Shown: piece after piece, positions 30,242 to 40,310 of the stretch
How positions within the stretch are numbered: position 1 is the first letter of the stretch
Layout: every line of letters starts with the position of its first letter
Assembly (NCBI GenBank): GCA_019359675.1
Contig: JAHHGX010000017.1
Span: forward strand, 1-64,000
DNA: 64,000 nucleotides
Source: Calothrix sp. FI2-JRJ7
Lineage (GTDB): Bacteria > Cyanobacteriota > Cyanobacteriia > Cyanobacteriales > Nostocaceae
Direction of reading: 5' to 3'
Position numbers and translations under genes: made by a program
The notes under the pieces: model-generated
What the model was told of the DNA's origin: nothing
What the model saw: the letters and a program-made list of their open reading frames with translations, nothing else
Database searches by the model: none

Positions 30242-30565
30242 ATGCGTTTTAAGTATAAATTACTAGCCCTAGCTGCTCTATCTATCGCGCTTACACAGAC
30301 TATTACTCCTGCAACAGCGTTACCAGGACAAAGCATTAAATCGTTTCTAAGATGGGCAAAAACTAAACCTCTGCCCACGCTACAACAAAATAGTGCGTAT
30401 GGCGCCGTTAACAACCAACATCTAAATTATCTAAACAAGGCGCCAAAAAGTAAGAAAATCAACAAAACAAATGTAACAGCCAACAAAGATACAACAGTCA
30501 AATTCAGTAAATATAACGAAAAAGCATTAAACTTAATTTTAAAAGTATACGGCAATTCTAGATAA
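30242..30565 (+). CDS. Small secreted basic protein, unknown
   Basis: 107 residues. The signal peptide MRFKYKLLALAALSIALTQTITPATA has a probable cut after ATA. The mature protein is Lys/Asn/Thr-rich and basic (APKSKKINKTNVTANKDTTVKFSKYNEKAL) and ends LILKVYGNSR. I do not recognise a family. It is probably monocistronic, with a hairpin terminator 15 bp after the stop. Confidence 0.6.
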   Translation: MRFKYKLLALAALSIALTQTITPATALPGQSIKSFLRWAKTKPLPTLQQNSAYGAVNNQHLNYLNKAPKSKKINKTNVTANKDTTVKFSKYNEKALNLILKVYGNSR

Positions 30566-30579
30566 AAACCCCTAATTGT

Positions 30580-30603
30580 AGCACAGGCCGGAAAGCCTGT
30601 GCT
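30580..30603. terminator. Hairpin AGCACAGGC / GCCTGTGCT
   Basis: A nine-base perfect stem with a 6-base loop lies between the small secreted gene and the convergent comB. There is no strong T-run immediately after, but TTATTTTTTT follows 10 bases on. It plausibly serves the plus-strand gene. Confidence 0.6.
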
Positions 30604-30651
30604 GTGCATAGTTATTTTTTTACTACACAGACACAGAGAAAAGAGATAATA

Positions 30652-31362
30652 CTAAATTCCTTTATTTACATAAGCACTTTCAACGAAAACAGGTATACAA
30701 TTACTGACATTAAAAGCTGCTGCCAACTCTACATCTTGGTCAAACCCACGATAAATTAACTCTTTGCCCGAACTAGATTTTCTCAAATAACCTAATAAAT
30801 CATCTTCACAACTTTTAAATGCTGCAATAGCTACTTGAGCTTCTGGTGAAAAATTACCCTTTAAATAACTTAAAATAGCTCCGGCGCCAACTAAATCTTC
30901 AAACGCAAAACGTAAACTATCATCTTCCCATCTTTCACCTGCGGGTATCACCGCGACATTACCAAACCTTTGAGCAAATTTTGCTACTGCTTCGCAATTT
31001 CGTAAACAACCAGCTACTGTTAATGTATTTCCAGTTTCAAGAGTCAGGGTTGCACCATTAGGAGAAGGCAAAACCAATTTTGTTCCAGCAGGTATATTTT
31101 GTAACGATGCAGGAGAAAGAGAATACTTCCCAGATTGTCGTTTGCCTGCCAATTCTGCTTTTAAAGATTCAGCATAAGCTTTTGCTTCATCCTTCCATCT
31201 ATAAGGATAAACGATGGCGCCGTTATTGGTCGCAATTTCGACGCACGTAGAAAACGACAAAACATCAACAATGATAATAATATTACTGATTGGCGCCAGT
31301 TGATGGGCGCCGTGTAAACCCCATTCGCAAGTTATATCAAATTCTGCTTGGTCGTAAATCAT
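30652..31362 (-). CDS. comB: 2-phosphosulfolactate phosphatase (ComB family)
   Basis: 236 residues. Family blocks are IIIIVDVLSFSTCVEIATNNGAIVYPYRW, KLVLPSPNGATLTLETG, VAGCLRNCEAVA and VIPAGERWEDDSLRFAFEDLVGAGAIL. ComB is a Mg-dependent phosphatase first described in coenzyme M biosynthesis. In cyanobacteria, which lack coenzyme M, the physiological substrate is unclear. The gene is not in an obvious operon. Confidence 0.85.
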   Translation of the reverse strand: MIYDQAEFDITCEWGLHGAHQLAPISNIIIIVDVLSFSTCVEIATNNGAIVYPYRWKDEAKAYAESLKAELAGKRQSGKYSLSPASLQNIPAGTKLVLPSPNGATLTLETGNTLTVAGCLRNCEAVAKFAQRFGNVAVIPAGERWEDDSLRFAFEDLVGAGAILSYLKGNFSPEAQVAIAAFKSCEDDLLGYLRKSSSGKELIYRGFDQDVELAAAFNVSNCIPVFVESAYVNKGI

Positions 31363-31432
31363 TTGTTTTATCTGTTATCAAAAATAACCAGGTGAAAATG
31401 CTAGTAGTAGTCTGTGTCATTAATTCTGAGAT

Positions 31433-31481
31433 GTAGAGACGTGTTCACGGAGTGTACCGCAGGTAAATTTCACGTCTCTAC
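31433..31481. repeat. GTAGAGACG element with inserted GTTCACGGAGTGTACCGC core
   Basis: The outer arms GTAGAGACGTG and CACGTCTCTAC are those of the palindrome family. The middle is filled by TTCACGGAGTGTACCGCAGG, close to the short insertion that breaks both IS1634 transposases. Two repeat families are therefore nested here. Confidence 0.7.
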
Positions 31482-31664
31482 AAGGTTTTGATATTTACGC
31501 AACATACCAAAACTATTGACACAGACCAGTAGTCATCTGCCCAATACAATTTGTAGTTCAGGTTAACAAACCGCCGTATTATAAAAATTACAAGTAATAC
31601 AATAAATATACTTCCCTATATGCTGGTTTGGTTGTGGTACTGTTTTACATTATTTAACTATATT

Positions 31665-31782
31665 AGGACTTACGCTGCATAAACCTGGAATCGAGCGCAT
31701 TCATTGTCGCAGACAAATCGTCATTTTTATTACATGTTATCAACGAAGAAACCAGGTTTCTAGGTTTTCATGCGTAAGTCCT
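31665..31782. repeat. 118-bp MITE-like element with terminal AGGACTTACGC / GCGTAAGTCCT
   Basis: Terminal 11-bp inverted repeats enclose a sequence nearly identical, in opposite orientation, to 62353-62469. Both contain GAAACCAGGTTTC-type subrepeats. It has no coding capacity, so it is a probable non-autonomous element. Confidence 0.8.
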
Positions 31783-31868
31783 GTATATATATATGTCGAA
31801 TCAAATATAACTGCTCAAAACGCCCAACCACAGGATAAACTCAGAAGTGCAGCGATGTTGTTTATACT

Positions 31869-33056
31869 ATGTCCGATACTCAAAAAGTTAGCGAGAAAGT
31901 TGCTAAACTCTACGATACATATCCGTTTCCGCCAGAACCAATACTGGACTCTGCGCCTCCAGGTTACAATTGGCGGTGGAATTGGTTGGCTGCTTATAAT
32001 TTTTGTACCGGTATGAAACCGCAAAAACGAGATATTCGTATTCTCGATGCTGGTTGTGGGTCGGGTGTTGGAACTGAGTATTTAGTACATTTGAATCCAG
32101 AAGCGCAGGTTGTTGGCATAGATTTAAGTGCGGGAACACTAAAGATTGCTAAAGAACGTTGTCAACGTAGCGGCGCCAATCGTATAGAATTTCATCAGCT
32201 AAGTTTATTTGATGTCGAACAGCTACCTGGGGAATTTGATTTAATTAATTGTGTTGGGGTTTTACATCATACCGATGACCCAATTCGAGGAATTCAAGCT
32301 TTAGCAAAAAAAGTGGCGCCTGGTGGTTTGTTTCATATATTTGTATATGGGGAATTAGGACGTTGGGAAATCCAACTTATGCAACGTGCGGTTGCATTAC
32401 TCCAAGGTGATAAACGTGGAGATTATAAAGATGGAGTCAAAGTGGGACGGCAAATTTTTGCTTCGCTTCCAGAAAATAATCGAATTGTGAAGCGAGATAA
32501 GGAACGATGGTCATTAGAAAATCATCGTGATGAGAATTTCGCGGATATGTACGTACACCCGCAGGAGATTGATTATAACATTGATACGCTGTTTGAGCTT
32601 ATTGATGCTTCGGGTTTGGAATTTGTCGGTTTTTCAAATCCTGGGTTTTGGGACTTGCAAGCGCTTTTGGGTAAATCACCTGAACTAATGGAGCGTGCAG
32701 AAAGTCTTACGGAGCGTCAGCGTTATCGTCTTATCGAATTACTAAATCCTGAAACTAGTCATTACGAGTTTTTTCTGGCACGTCCACCTTTAAATAAGGC
32801 TAACTGGTCGTCAAATAGTACATTACTAAGTACGATACCAGAAGTTAGCCCATGCATAGATGGGTTCCCAAGTCAAACAATATTTAACTATGATTACAAA
32901 ATAGTAAATCTATCGAACGCAGAGTTAGCTTTTATGCAGGCTTGTGATAGCAGTAAAACTGTTGATGAAATTTTAAAATCTGTAGATTTTAATTTGGATG
33001 GAGTCCGGCGCCTTATTGAACAACAATTAATAATGATGGCGCCATCTAGTTCGTAG
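31869..33056 (+). CDS. Class I SAM-dependent methyltransferase with C-terminal extension
   Basis: 395 residues. N-terminal KVAKLYDTYPFPPEPI resembles a leader seen in cyanobacterial methyltransferases. SAM motif I is ILDAGCGSGVGTEYL (about 58-72), the acidic end of strand 2 is VVGIDLSAGTL, and motif IV is DLINCVGVLHHTDDP. Residues 310-395 form an extra domain (LSNAELAFMQACDSSKTVDEIL...) resembling winged-helix-like tails. The substrate is unknown. It is monocistronic by spacing. Confidence 0.8.
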   Translation: MSDTQKVSEKVAKLYDTYPFPPEPILDSAPPGYNWRWNWLAAYNFCTGMKPQKRDIRILDAGCGSGVGTEYLVHLNPEAQVVGIDLSAGTLKIAKERCQRSGANRIEFHQLSLFDVEQLPGEFDLINCVGVLHHTDDPIRGIQALAKKVAPGGLFHIFVYGELGRWEIQLMQRAVALLQGDKRGDYKDGVKVGRQIFASLPENNRIVKRDKERWSLENHRDENFADMYVHPQEIDYNIDTLFELIDASGLEFVGFSNPGFWDLQALLGKSPELMERAESLTERQRYRLIELLNPETSHYEFFLARPPLNKANWSSNSTLLSTIPEVSPCIDGFPSQTIFNYDYKIVNLSNAELAFMQACDSSKTVDEILKSVDFNLDGVRRLIEQQLIMMAPSSS

Positions 33057-33538
33057 ATATGCACAGGATAGAGAAAACTAAATGTAGATAATTATGATTA
33101 GTGAGTGCAGTGTATTCCTAGGAAATATCAAGTGTGATAGATAACTCAGTAAGTAGAGTCTACTGAAATTAGGTTCAGCAAGACACAAACGGGTGAAAAC
33201 TAGGAGCTAAAATGTGAAGGGGAAGGGTGAATATTTATCGCTTCTTGTAAAATCAGCCTTGAGAGCAGGTTATCATCCTGATTGGTTTCTAGTTCGACTT
33301 TGTTCGTAACGGGAGCCAATTCTCGCAATACTGAGCATCCAATGGAGGCAATGTCCAGTTTTCAATCACTAAATGGTCAATCAGTTGCCTAAAACGGTTT
33401 CCGTGGGGCGGGGGGATCAAATTGGAGTTAACAATTAAGTTAGTTGTTTTTTTCTAAAGTAATGTTACCCAATCGTGATATGATTTTACTGGCTGAGTGT
33501 GCAGTCAACATAACTAGAAAATACTGGTTTAAAGTCCC
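33057..33538. other. Upstream region of the atp operon
   Basis: A 480-bp non-coding stretch. TATGAT at about 33476-33481 is a candidate -10 element some 60 bp before atpI. GC-rich GTGGGGCGGGGGGATC lies at about 33400. No RNA gene or ORF was recognised. Confidence 0.45.
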
Positions 33539-33976
33539 GTGAGCTTGTCAGAAGAAACAACCGAACCCACACCAACAATACGACAAGAAGCTCAATCCGG
33601 TGTTGAGGACTCCGAGCCAGTTGGTTCTATGCAAGAGTTCTATCGACTCTATCAAGAGTTGCTAACGATTACTCTTGTGATAACGGGGATTATTTTCGTC
33701 TCTGTTTGGATTTTCTATTCTCTGAACATTGCCCTGAACTATTTGCTTGGGGCATGTACCGGCTTAGTTTATATTAGAATGTTGGCGAAAGATGTTGAGC
33801 GGCTTGGGCCAGAAAAACAGAAGCTAAGTAAAACGCGCTTCGCATTATTGGTAATAGTAATTCTGCTCGCATCGCGGTGGGATGAATTACAAGTACTGCC
33901 CATATTTTTGGGATTTCTGACTTATAAGGCAACTCTCATCCTCTATGTAATTCGGACGGCTTTTTACGCTGACTAG
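33539..33976 (+). CDS. atpI: ATP synthase protein I (AtpI / Atp1)
   Basis: 145 residues with a GTG start. An acidic N-terminal tail ([24 protein letters not shown]) precedes four membrane segments, including [21 protein letters not shown] and [18 protein letters not shown]. This fits the Atp1 assembly factor that heads cyanobacterial atp operons and assists c-ring formation. subunit a follows 122 bp downstream. Confidence 0.85.
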   Translation: MSLSEETTEPTPTIRQEAQSGVEDSEPVGSMQEFYRLYQELLTITLVITGIIFVSVWIFYSLNIALNYLLGACTGLVYIRMLAKDVERLGPEKQKLSKTRFALLVIVILLASRWDELQVLPIFLGFLTYKATLILYVIRTAFYAD

Positions 33977-34098
33977 CGCTTTGTAAGCGGGATAACCGAA
34001 AAAGTAAATCTAGATTTTGCGGTTAGGTTTATATCTACCCGTAAGATTTGCCCCTGCTCTTAATTTAAGAAAAGAGAAACATTTGATATAGGAAGAAA

Positions 34099-34851
34099 AT
34101 GGTGAATTTTATCAACGTCTTCCATTCTCTTACCCTTGCCGAGTTAGAAGTTGGAAAACACTTTTACTGGGAATTGGGTGGATTAAAAGTACACGGGCAA
34201 GTATTTCTCACTTCTTGGTTTGTTATTGGTCTTCTCGTAATAGCATCGCTTGCTGCAACGAGAAATATCCAGAAAGTTCCTAGTGGTATCCAAAATTTAA
34301 TGGAATATGCCCTAGAATTTATTCGGGACTTGACGAAAAACCAAATTGGTGAGAAAGAGTATCGCCCTTGGGTGCCTTTTATTGGCACATTATTTTTGTT
34401 TATTTTTGTCTCGAACTGGTCTGGTGCTTTGATACCTTGGAAGCTATTAAAATTGCCTGAAGGTGAATTAGCGGCGCCGACTAATGACATCAATACAACT
34501 GTTGCACTGGCATTACTGACTTCATTGGCGTACTTTTACGCTGGTTTTAGCAAAAAAGGTTTGGGTTATTTCAGAAAGTATATCGAACCAACCCCAATCT
34601 TGTTGCCAATTGCAATTCTTGAAGATTTCACCAAACCTCTTTCCCTAAGTTTCCGTCTTTTTGGTAACATTTTGGCGGATGAACTGGTGGTTGGAGTACT
34701 AGTTTTACTAGTTCCTTTGTTTGTTCCTCTGCCAGTAATGGCACTTGGATTATTTACCAGTGCTATTCAAGCGTTGGTATTCGCTACCTTAGCTGCTGCC
34801 TACATTCATGAGGCACTCGAAGGACATGGCGAAGAACATGAGGAACATTAA
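34099..34851 (+). CDS. atpB: ATP synthase F0 subunit a
   Basis: 250 residues (called atpI in some cyanobacterial nomenclatures). Five to six membrane segments. The essential Arg lies in [21 protein letters not shown], and the C-terminal helix is [29 protein letters not shown]. It forms the proton half-channels against the c-ring. Normal length and operon position. Confidence 0.96.
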   Translation: MVNFINVFHSLTLAELEVGKHFYWELGGLKVHGQVFLTSWFVIGLLVIASLAATRNIQKVPSGIQNLMEYALEFIRDLTKNQIGEKEYRPWVPFIGTLFLFIFVSNWSGALIPWKLLKLPEGELAAPTNDINTTVALALLTSLAYFYAGFSKKGLGYFRKYIEPTPILLPIAILEDFTKPLSLSFRLFGNILADELVVGVLVLLVPLFVPLPVMALGLFTSAIQALVFATLAAAYIHEALEGHGEEHEEH

Positions 34852-34896
34852 AGAGCGTCCAAAGAACATCATTTGATGTAATTTGAGATTGGATAA

Positions 34897-35193
<297 letters not shown>

Positions 35194-35207
35194 TACAAAT
35201 TTTTAAT

Positions 35208-35251
35208 GTAGAGACGCTGTATGTATAGTTAATAACTATCACCGTCTCTAC
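35208..35251. repeat. GTAGAGACG element between atpE and the b' gene
   Basis: GTAGAGACG and CGTCTCTAC flank a 26-base partly self-complementary middle (ATAGTTAATAACTAT). Its position directly after atpE suggests an mRNA hairpin that could protect the abundant c-subunit message. This is inference from position. Confidence 0.7.
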
Positions 35252-35319
35252 AGTAATACGCCCCCAAATTTTGGTTTTTATCAATAAAAATTGCCGTATC
35301 AGCGCGGACGAGGCAAGAA

Positions 35320-35745
35320 ATGTTTGATTTTGATGCAACCCTGCCTTTAATGGCATTACAATTCCTGCTTTTGGCGGCTTTACTAAACGCTATCTTCTAT
35401 AAGCCTTTAACAAAGGCACTAGATGACCGCGATAACTACATTAGAACCAACAAGGTTGATGCTCGCGAGCGTTTGGATAAAGCCGAGCGACTAGCTAAAG
35501 ATTACGAACAGCAACTTGCAGACGCACGCAAGCAAGCACAAGCAGCAATTACTTCGGCTGAAGCAGATGCTCAATCAATTTACTCTAAGAGTATTGCAGA
35601 AGCTCAACAAGAAGTTCAAAAGCAGCGTGAAGAAGCATCTCGCGAAATTGAAAGTCAAAAAGAGTCCGCGATGCGTTCTTTAGAACAAAAAGTAGACTCT
35701 TTAAGTCAGCAAATTCTAGATAAATTATTGGGACAAACTGTTTAG
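35320..35745 (+). CDS. atpF2: ATP synthase F0 subunit b'
   Basis: 141 residues (atpG in cyanobacterial usage). One N-terminal membrane helix ([20 protein letters not shown]) is followed by a long charged helix ([31 protein letters not shown]...). b' pairs with b as the peripheral stalk in photosynthetic organisms. Confidence 0.93.
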   Translation: MFDFDATLPLMALQFLLLAALLNAIFYKPLTKALDDRDNYIRTNKVDARERLDKAERLAKDYEQQLADARKQAQAAITSAEADAQSIYSKSIAEAQQEVQKQREEASREIESQKESAMRSLEQKVDSLSQQILDKLLGQTV

Positions 35746-35916
35746 ATAAAGCGATATATTTTCTCATCGCCCTATCAGTCTCAAAAGCCCAAGCAAACAA
35801 GGGCGTAAGCATTGCCCCTCCTTATATGTAGAAATATAAGGTGTGATTAGCAATTTTCTCCTTCTTTATATATTGGGGAGAAATCAACGTATTAGCAGTT
35901 AAGTACGCAGTTGTAG

Positions 35917-36468
35917 ATGGGTATAATGGGCACCTTAATATTATTGGCGACAGAGGCGGTTGCCGGTCACGCCGAAGAAGGTGGTTTCGGTCTAAACTTA
36001 GACATTTTAGAAACCAATATAATTAACCTGGCAATTCTGGTTGGCGTACTAGTTGTATTTGGACGTAAGTTTCTTACTGATACTTTGAGCGCGCGTCGTA
36101 CTAGTATTGAAATCGAAATTAAAGAAGCAGAACAACGTGCCAAAGAAGCTGCTGCGTCATTAGCAGAAGCGCAAAAGAATTTAACTCAAGCACAGCAAGA
36201 AGCGGAGCGCATCCGTAAATCTGCTAGCGAAAATGCTCAAAAAGCTAAAGAAGCTATTTTGGCACGTGCCCAAGTCGATGTGCAACGTCTCAAAGATGCT
36301 GCTGCTGCTGATTTGACAAGCGAACAAGATAAAGCAATTGCACAACTACGATCGAGAGTTGTTGCGCTGGCTCTTCAAAAAGCTGAGTCACAGCTAAAAT
36401 CTGGAATTGCTGAAGATACACAGCACGCATTAATCGACCGCAGCATTGCGCTATTGGAGGTAAGTTAG
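35917..36468 (+). CDS. atpF: ATP synthase F0 subunit b
   Basis: 183 residues. The N-terminal membrane segment [24 protein letters not shown] is followed by a long coiled coil rich in Ala/Glu/Lys. Its stop is immediately followed by the ATG of the delta subunit (GTTAGATG), so translation is coupled. The peripheral stalk with b' links F0 to F1. Confidence 0.94.
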   Translation: MGIMGTLILLATEAVAGHAEEGGFGLNLDILETNIINLAILVGVLVVFGRKFLTDTLSARRTSIEIEIKEAEQRAKEAAASLAEAQKNLTQAQQEAERIRKSASENAQKAKEAILARAQVDVQRLKDAAAADLTSEQDKAIAQLRSRVVALALQKAESQLKSGIAEDTQHALIDRSIALLEVS

Positions 36469-37020
36469 ATGAAAAGTACTGTTGCTACTGAAGAAATCGC
36501 TGCTCCTTATGCACAGGCATTAATGTCTGTAGCGCAATCTAATAACCTGACCGAAGCGTTTGGTGATGACGCACGGTCAATAGTCGGTTTACTATCTGGT
36601 AGTGAAGACCTTCGTAACTTTTTTGACAACCCTTTCATTCAAATTGATACAAAGAAGTCTCTTGTGAATCGTCTACTGAGTGACGATACTAACGCCTTCT
36701 TTCGGAATTTTTTGATGCTATTGGTTGATAGAAAGCGAATTTCTTTCCTTGAACCAATCATGAGGCAGTATTTATCACTGCTACGCGACTTAAATCAGAC
36801 GGTTTTAGCTGAAGTAACTTCTGCAATTCCTTTAAGTGAAGCGCAAGAGCAAGCAGTAATCGAAAAAGTCGTTGCCATGACCTCAGCGCGTCAAGTGGAG
36901 CTTGAGAAGAAGGTAAACAGCGATTTGATTGGTGGTGTCATCATTAAAGTTGGTTCGCAGGTAATTGATGCTTCTTTACGCGGTCAATTACGGCGCCTTT
37001 CTTTAAGTTTAGGAAGTTAG
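36469..37020 (+). CDS. atpH: ATP synthase F1 subunit delta
   Basis: 183 residues (atpD in cyanobacterial usage). VATEEIAAPYAQALMSVAQ at the start and SDLIGGVIIKVGSQVIDASLRGQLRRLSLSL at the end are the delta/OSCP landmarks. It connects the peripheral stalk to the alpha/beta hexamer. A tandem-repeat region follows before atpA. Confidence 0.94.
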   Translation: MKSTVATEEIAAPYAQALMSVAQSNNLTEAFGDDARSIVGLLSGSEDLRNFFDNPFIQIDTKKSLVNRLLSDDTNAFFRNFLMLLVDRKRISFLEPIMRQYLSLLRDLNQTVLAEVTSAIPLSEAQEQAVIEKVVAMTSARQVELEKKVNSDLIGGVIIKVGSQVIDASLRGQLRRLSLSLGS

Positions 37021-37152
37021 GAGTTAATAGTTAGGAGTTAGGAGGCGCGGAGTTAGGAGTTAGGAAGTTATTTAAATATAGTTCTGACTTTTAGCTAAAT
37101 TGTTAATTTATTAATCTTCAACTCATAACTCATAACTCATAACTCATAACTT
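37021..37152. repeat. Heptanucleotide tandem repeats between delta and alpha genes
   Basis: AGTTAGG/TTAGGAG units (37021-37068) and, after an AT-rich gap, at least four TAACTCA units (about 37118-37150). The two blocks are partly complementary and could pair in RNA. They are STRR-type repeats of filamentous cyanobacteria. Confidence 0.85.
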
Positions 37153-37185
37153 TATTTAGTAGTCTCTTTTCAAAGAAGAAGAAAC

Positions 37186-38700
37186 ATGAGTATTTCAATT
37201 AAGCCTGACGAAATTAGCAGCATTATTCAGCAGCAAATCGAGCAATACGACAAAGAAGTCAAAGTTGCTAACGTTGGTACCGTACTTCAAATAGGTGACG
37301 GTGTTGCCCGCGTTTACGGTTTGGAAAAAGCAATGGCAGGTGAGTTGCTTGAGTTTGAAGACGGTACAGTCGGTCTTGCGCTCAACTTAGAAGAAGACAA
37401 CGTTGGTGCGGTATTAATGGGTGAAGGTCGCAACATCCAAGAAGGAAGTACCGTTACCGCTACAGGTCGTATCGCTCAAGTACCAGTAGGTGATGCGATT
37501 ATTGGACGTGTAGTTGACGCATTGGGTAATCCTATCGACGGTAAAGGTGAAATCAAGTCAACTGAAAGTCGCTTGATTGAATCAATGGCGCCTGGTATTA
37601 TTGCACGTCGTTCGGTACACGAACCAATGCAAACAGGAATCACTGCTATTGACTCGATGATTCCTATTGGTCGTGGACAGCGCGAGTTGATTATTGGTGA
37701 CCGTCAAACTGGTAAAACAGCGGTTGCGATTGACACGATCCTGAACCAAAAAGGCGAAGATGTAATTTGTGTATACGTTGCCATCGGTCAAAAAGCTTCA
37801 ACCGTAGCTAACGTTGTTCAAACATTACAAGAAAGAGGCGCCCTTGACTATACTATTATTGTTGCCGCTAGCGCATCCGAAGCAGCACCACTACAATTCT
37901 TGGCGCCATACACAGGAGCAGCAATTGCTGAGTACTTTATGTACCAAGGCAAAGCTACCCTAATTATTTATGACGATTTGTCCAAGCAAGCTGCTGCATA
38001 CCGTCAAATGTCCTTGTTGCTCCGTCGTCCACCCGGTCGTGAAGCATATCCTGGTGACGTATTTTACATTCACTCACGTTTATTAGAGCGCGCTGCAAAA
38101 CTAAGCGATGAGCTTGGTGCAGGTAGCATGACAGCGTTACCTATCATTGAAACTCAAGCAGGTGACGTATCCGCATATATTCCTACCAACGTAATTTCGA
38201 TTACCGACGGTCAAATTTTCTTATCATCCGACTTATTTAACGCTGGTGTTCGTCCCGCTGTAAACCCAGGTATTTCAGTATCACGGGTAGGTTCAGCAGC
38301 ACAAACCAAAGCGATGAAGAAAGTCGCAGGTAAAATTAAACTCGAATTAGCACAGTTTGACGACTTACAAGCGTTTGCACAATTTGCATCCGACTTAGAT
38401 AAAACTACCCAAGACCAATTGGCACGTGGTGTACGCTTACGCGAACTTCTCAAACAGCCACAAAACTCGCCATTGTCCGTATCTGAGCAAGTAGCTATTC
38501 TTTACGCTGGTATCAACGGCTACTTAGACGATGTACCTGTTGAAAAAGTAGGCGCCTTCACAAAAGGTTTACGCGAATACTTAAAGAACAGCAAACCAGC
38601 ATACAGCCAAGCAGTACAGACCTCTAAGGTAATGGGTGACGCAGAAGAAGCAGCACTCAAAGAAGGTATTACTGAATACAAGAAGACCTTCGCAGCATAA
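37186..38700 (+). CDS. atpA: ATP synthase F1 subunit alpha
   Basis: 504 residues. Walker A is [10 protein letters not shown] (about 170-179), the catalytic-interface Arg is in [14 protein letters not shown], and [11 protein letters not shown] is the Walker B region. It carries non-catalytic nucleotide sites and forms the hexamer with beta. The beta and epsilon genes are not in this window, as is usual in cyanobacteria where they form a separate operon. AGAAGAAGAAAC upstream provides a weak ribosome-binding site. Confidence 0.98.
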   Translation: MSISIKPDEISSIIQQQIEQYDKEVKVANVGTVLQIGDGVARVYGLEKAMAGELLEFEDGTVGLALNLEEDNVGAVLMGEGRNIQEGSTVTATGRIAQVPVGDAIIGRVVDALGNPIDGKGEIKSTESRLIESMAPGIIARRSVHEPMQTGITAIDSMIPIGRGQRELIIGDRQTGKTAVAIDTILNQKGEDVICVYVAIGQKASTVANVVQTLQERGALDYTIIVAASASEAAPLQFLAPYTGAAIAEYFMYQGKATLIIYDDLSKQAAAYRQMSLLLRRPPGREAYPGDVFYIHSRLLERAAKLSDELGAGSMTALPIIETQAGDVSAYIPTNVISITDGQIFLSSDLFNAGVRPAVNPGISVSRVGSAAQTKAMKKVAGKIKLELAQFDDLQAFAQFASDLDKTTQDQLARGVRLRELLKQPQNSPLSVSEQVAILYAGINGYLDDVPVEKVGAFTKGLREYLKNSKPAYSQAVQTSKVMGDAEEAALKEGITEYKKTFAA

Positions 38701-38703
38701 AAA

Positions 38704-38780
38704 AGTTAGGAGTTAGGAGTTAGGAGTTAGGAGTTGTATCTTTCTAACTCATAACTCATAACTCACAACTCATAACTCAA
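38704..38780. repeat. Heptanucleotide tandem repeats between alpha and gamma genes
   Basis: Four AGTTAGG units are followed by TAACTCA units (TAACTCATAACTCACAACTCA). It is a second copy of the 37021-37152 type, filling almost the entire intergenic gap. Confidence 0.88.
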
Positions 38781-38791
38781 GATTAAAAGAT

Positions 38792-39739
38792 ATGCCAAAC
38801 TTAAAAGCGATACGCGACCGAATTCAATCGGTTAAAAATACCAAGAAGATTACCGAAGCGATGCGACTGGTTGCTGCTGCACGTGTACGACGCGCGCAAG
38901 AGCAAGTACTTTCGACACGTCCTTTTGCCGACAGATTAGCACAAGTACTTTACGGTTTACAAACTCGCTTGCGGTTTGAAGATGCAGATTTACCACTGCT
39001 TAAAAAACGCCAAGTTAAAACCGTTGGTATATTGGTAATTTCTGGAGACCGTGGTTTGTGCGGTGGCTATAACTCCAGCGTTATCAAACGGGCGGAAATT
39101 CGTGCTAAAGAACTTAAAGCAGAAGGGTTAGATTATAAATTTGTGATTGTTGGACGTAAAGCATCACAATACTTCCAACGTCGCGAATATCCAATCACCG
39201 CGACCTTCATGGGTTTAGAGCAAATTCCTACTGCGACTGAAGCTACTAATATTGCTGACGAGCTACTTTCTTTATTCTTGTCTCAAAGCGTAGACAGAAT
39301 TGAGTTAGTTTACACAAAGTTTGTTTCATTGGTAAGTTCACGTCCAGTTGTTCAAACTTTGCTACCTCTTGACCCTCAAGGTTTAGAAGCAGCAGACGAT
39401 GAAATTTTCCGCTTAACAACTCGTGGTGGTCAGTTTGAAGTAACGCGCGAAAAAGTAACAACAGAAGTGCGTGCTTTCCCTCGCGACATGTTGTTCGAGC
39501 AAGACCCAGTACAAATTTTGGATTCCTTGTTGCCTTTGTACTTAAGCAACCAATTATTACGTGCGCTCCAAGAATCCGCAGCAAGCGAACTTGCCGCACG
39601 GATGACTGCTATGAGTAACGCAAGCGAGAACGCTGCTGAACTTATTGGTTCGTTGACATTAGGATACAACAAAGCTCGTCAAGCTGCTATTACCCAAGAA
39701 ATTCTTGAGGTTGTTGGTGGCGCCGAAGCGTTAAACTAG
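38792..39739 (+). CDS. atpG: ATP synthase F1 subunit gamma
   Basis: 315 residues (atpC in cyanobacterial usage). [36 protein letters not shown] at the N-terminus and [41 protein letters not shown] at the C-terminus are the rotor coiled coil. The phototroph-specific insertion (around [24 protein letters not shown]) is present without the two regulatory cysteines of chloroplast gamma, the normal cyanobacterial state. It is the last gene of the operon. Confidence 0.97.
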   Translation: MPNLKAIRDRIQSVKNTKKITEAMRLVAAARVRRAQEQVLSTRPFADRLAQVLYGLQTRLRFEDADLPLLKKRQVKTVGILVISGDRGLCGGYNSSVIKRAEIRAKELKAEGLDYKFVIVGRKASQYFQRREYPITATFMGLEQIPTATEATNIADELLSLFLSQSVDRIELVYTKFVSLVSSRPVVQTLLPLDPQGLEAADDEIFRLTTRGGQFEVTREKVTTEVRAFPRDMLFEQDPVQILDSLLPLYLSNQLLRALQESAASELAARMTAMSNASENAAELIGSLTLGYNKARQAAITQEILEVVGGAEALN

Positions 39740-39743
39740 TACA

Positions 39744-39828
39744 ATTGTCATTCTGAGCGAAGCGAAGAATCTCGCAAAGTCTTGATAGATAAAGAGATGC
39801 TTCACTGCGTTCAGCGTGACATTGTTTA
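39744..39828. repeat. Dispersed TTGTCATTCTGAGCGAAGCG element
   Basis: It starts ATTGTCATTCTGAGCGAAGCG and ends GCTTCACTGCGTTCAGCGTGACA, an imperfect hairpin seen widely in bacteria. It may terminate the atp operon. Degraded relatives are at 9056-9082 and 15275-15340. Confidence 0.75.
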
Positions 39829-39863
39829 CATTGAGAATAATGTTAAGGCGCCTACTAAGATTG

Positions 39864-39893
39864 TTGGCAATTTTTGAAATCTTGTACTACAAT
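39864..39893 (+). promoter_or_regulatory. Candidate sigma-70 promoter of ssrA
   Basis: TTGGCA (39864-39869) and TACAAT (39888-39893) are separated by 18 bp, and the RNA 5' end is about 20 bp further. Spacing and hexamers fit a consensus-like promoter. Confidence 0.55.
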
Positions 39894-39912
39894 AAAAATA
39901 TCTAAATAACAC

Positions 39913-40294
39913 GGGTCTGTACTGGTTTCGACGGGGTAGCGAAAGCTGTTCGTTGATGCAGGTCGAGAGGGAGTGTCTCTCGTAAATAAAGGCTCAAAAC
40001 AATAGATGCAAACAACATCGTAAAATTTGCTCGTAAGGATGCCCTAGTAGCAGCCTAAAAGCCTCTTTCAGGTCCGAGCGTTTCTAGTTTGACTCCGTTA
40101 AGAGCTAGAGACAACCCTCAACGGATGCGCTAACAAGTTTCCTCTGGTAGACTAGTTAGCAAAGAAATCACCAGAGCATCCTACCGTCCGGGATAATGGA
40201 CGATTCCCGCCTTGAGGGTAAGAAAGGCTAAACCTGTGAATGATGCGGAAGTTAATACCTATTTCGGACGGCAGTTCGATTCTGCCCAGATCCA
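39913..40294 (+). ncRNA. ssrA: tmRNA (one-piece)
   Basis: The 5' GGGTCTG pairs with the 3' CAGATCC (one G-U) to form the acceptor stem. The tRNA-like T arm GGCAGTTCGATTCTGCC is near the 3' end, and CCA is not encoded. The tag frame 40008-40058 reads ANNIVKFARKDALVAA and stop, a typical Nostocales tag. The RNA rescues stalled ribosomes with SmpB. An internal region (CGCCTTGAGGG...) matches cyanobacterial pseudoknot segments. A hairpin terminator follows at 40311. Confidence 0.96.
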
Positions 40295-40310
40295 TAAGTT
40301 AAACTAATGA

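Larger units (their letters stand above)
31363..31868. other. Repeat-rich intergenic region
   Basis: It contains an outer inverted repeat (AGTAGTCTGTGTCA at about 31405 and TGACACAGACCAGTAGT at about 31520). Nested inside is a GTAGAGACG element (31433-31481), and further right a 118-bp MITE-like element (31665-31782). It separates divergent comB and the methyltransferase gene. No ORF was recognised. Confidence 0.6.

Noticed and set aside
37021-38780. Regular TTAGGAG/TAACTCA repeats in the atp operon considered as CRISPR-like
   Set aside because: They are short heptanucleotide tandem units without spacers, the known STRR type of filamentous cyanobacteria.
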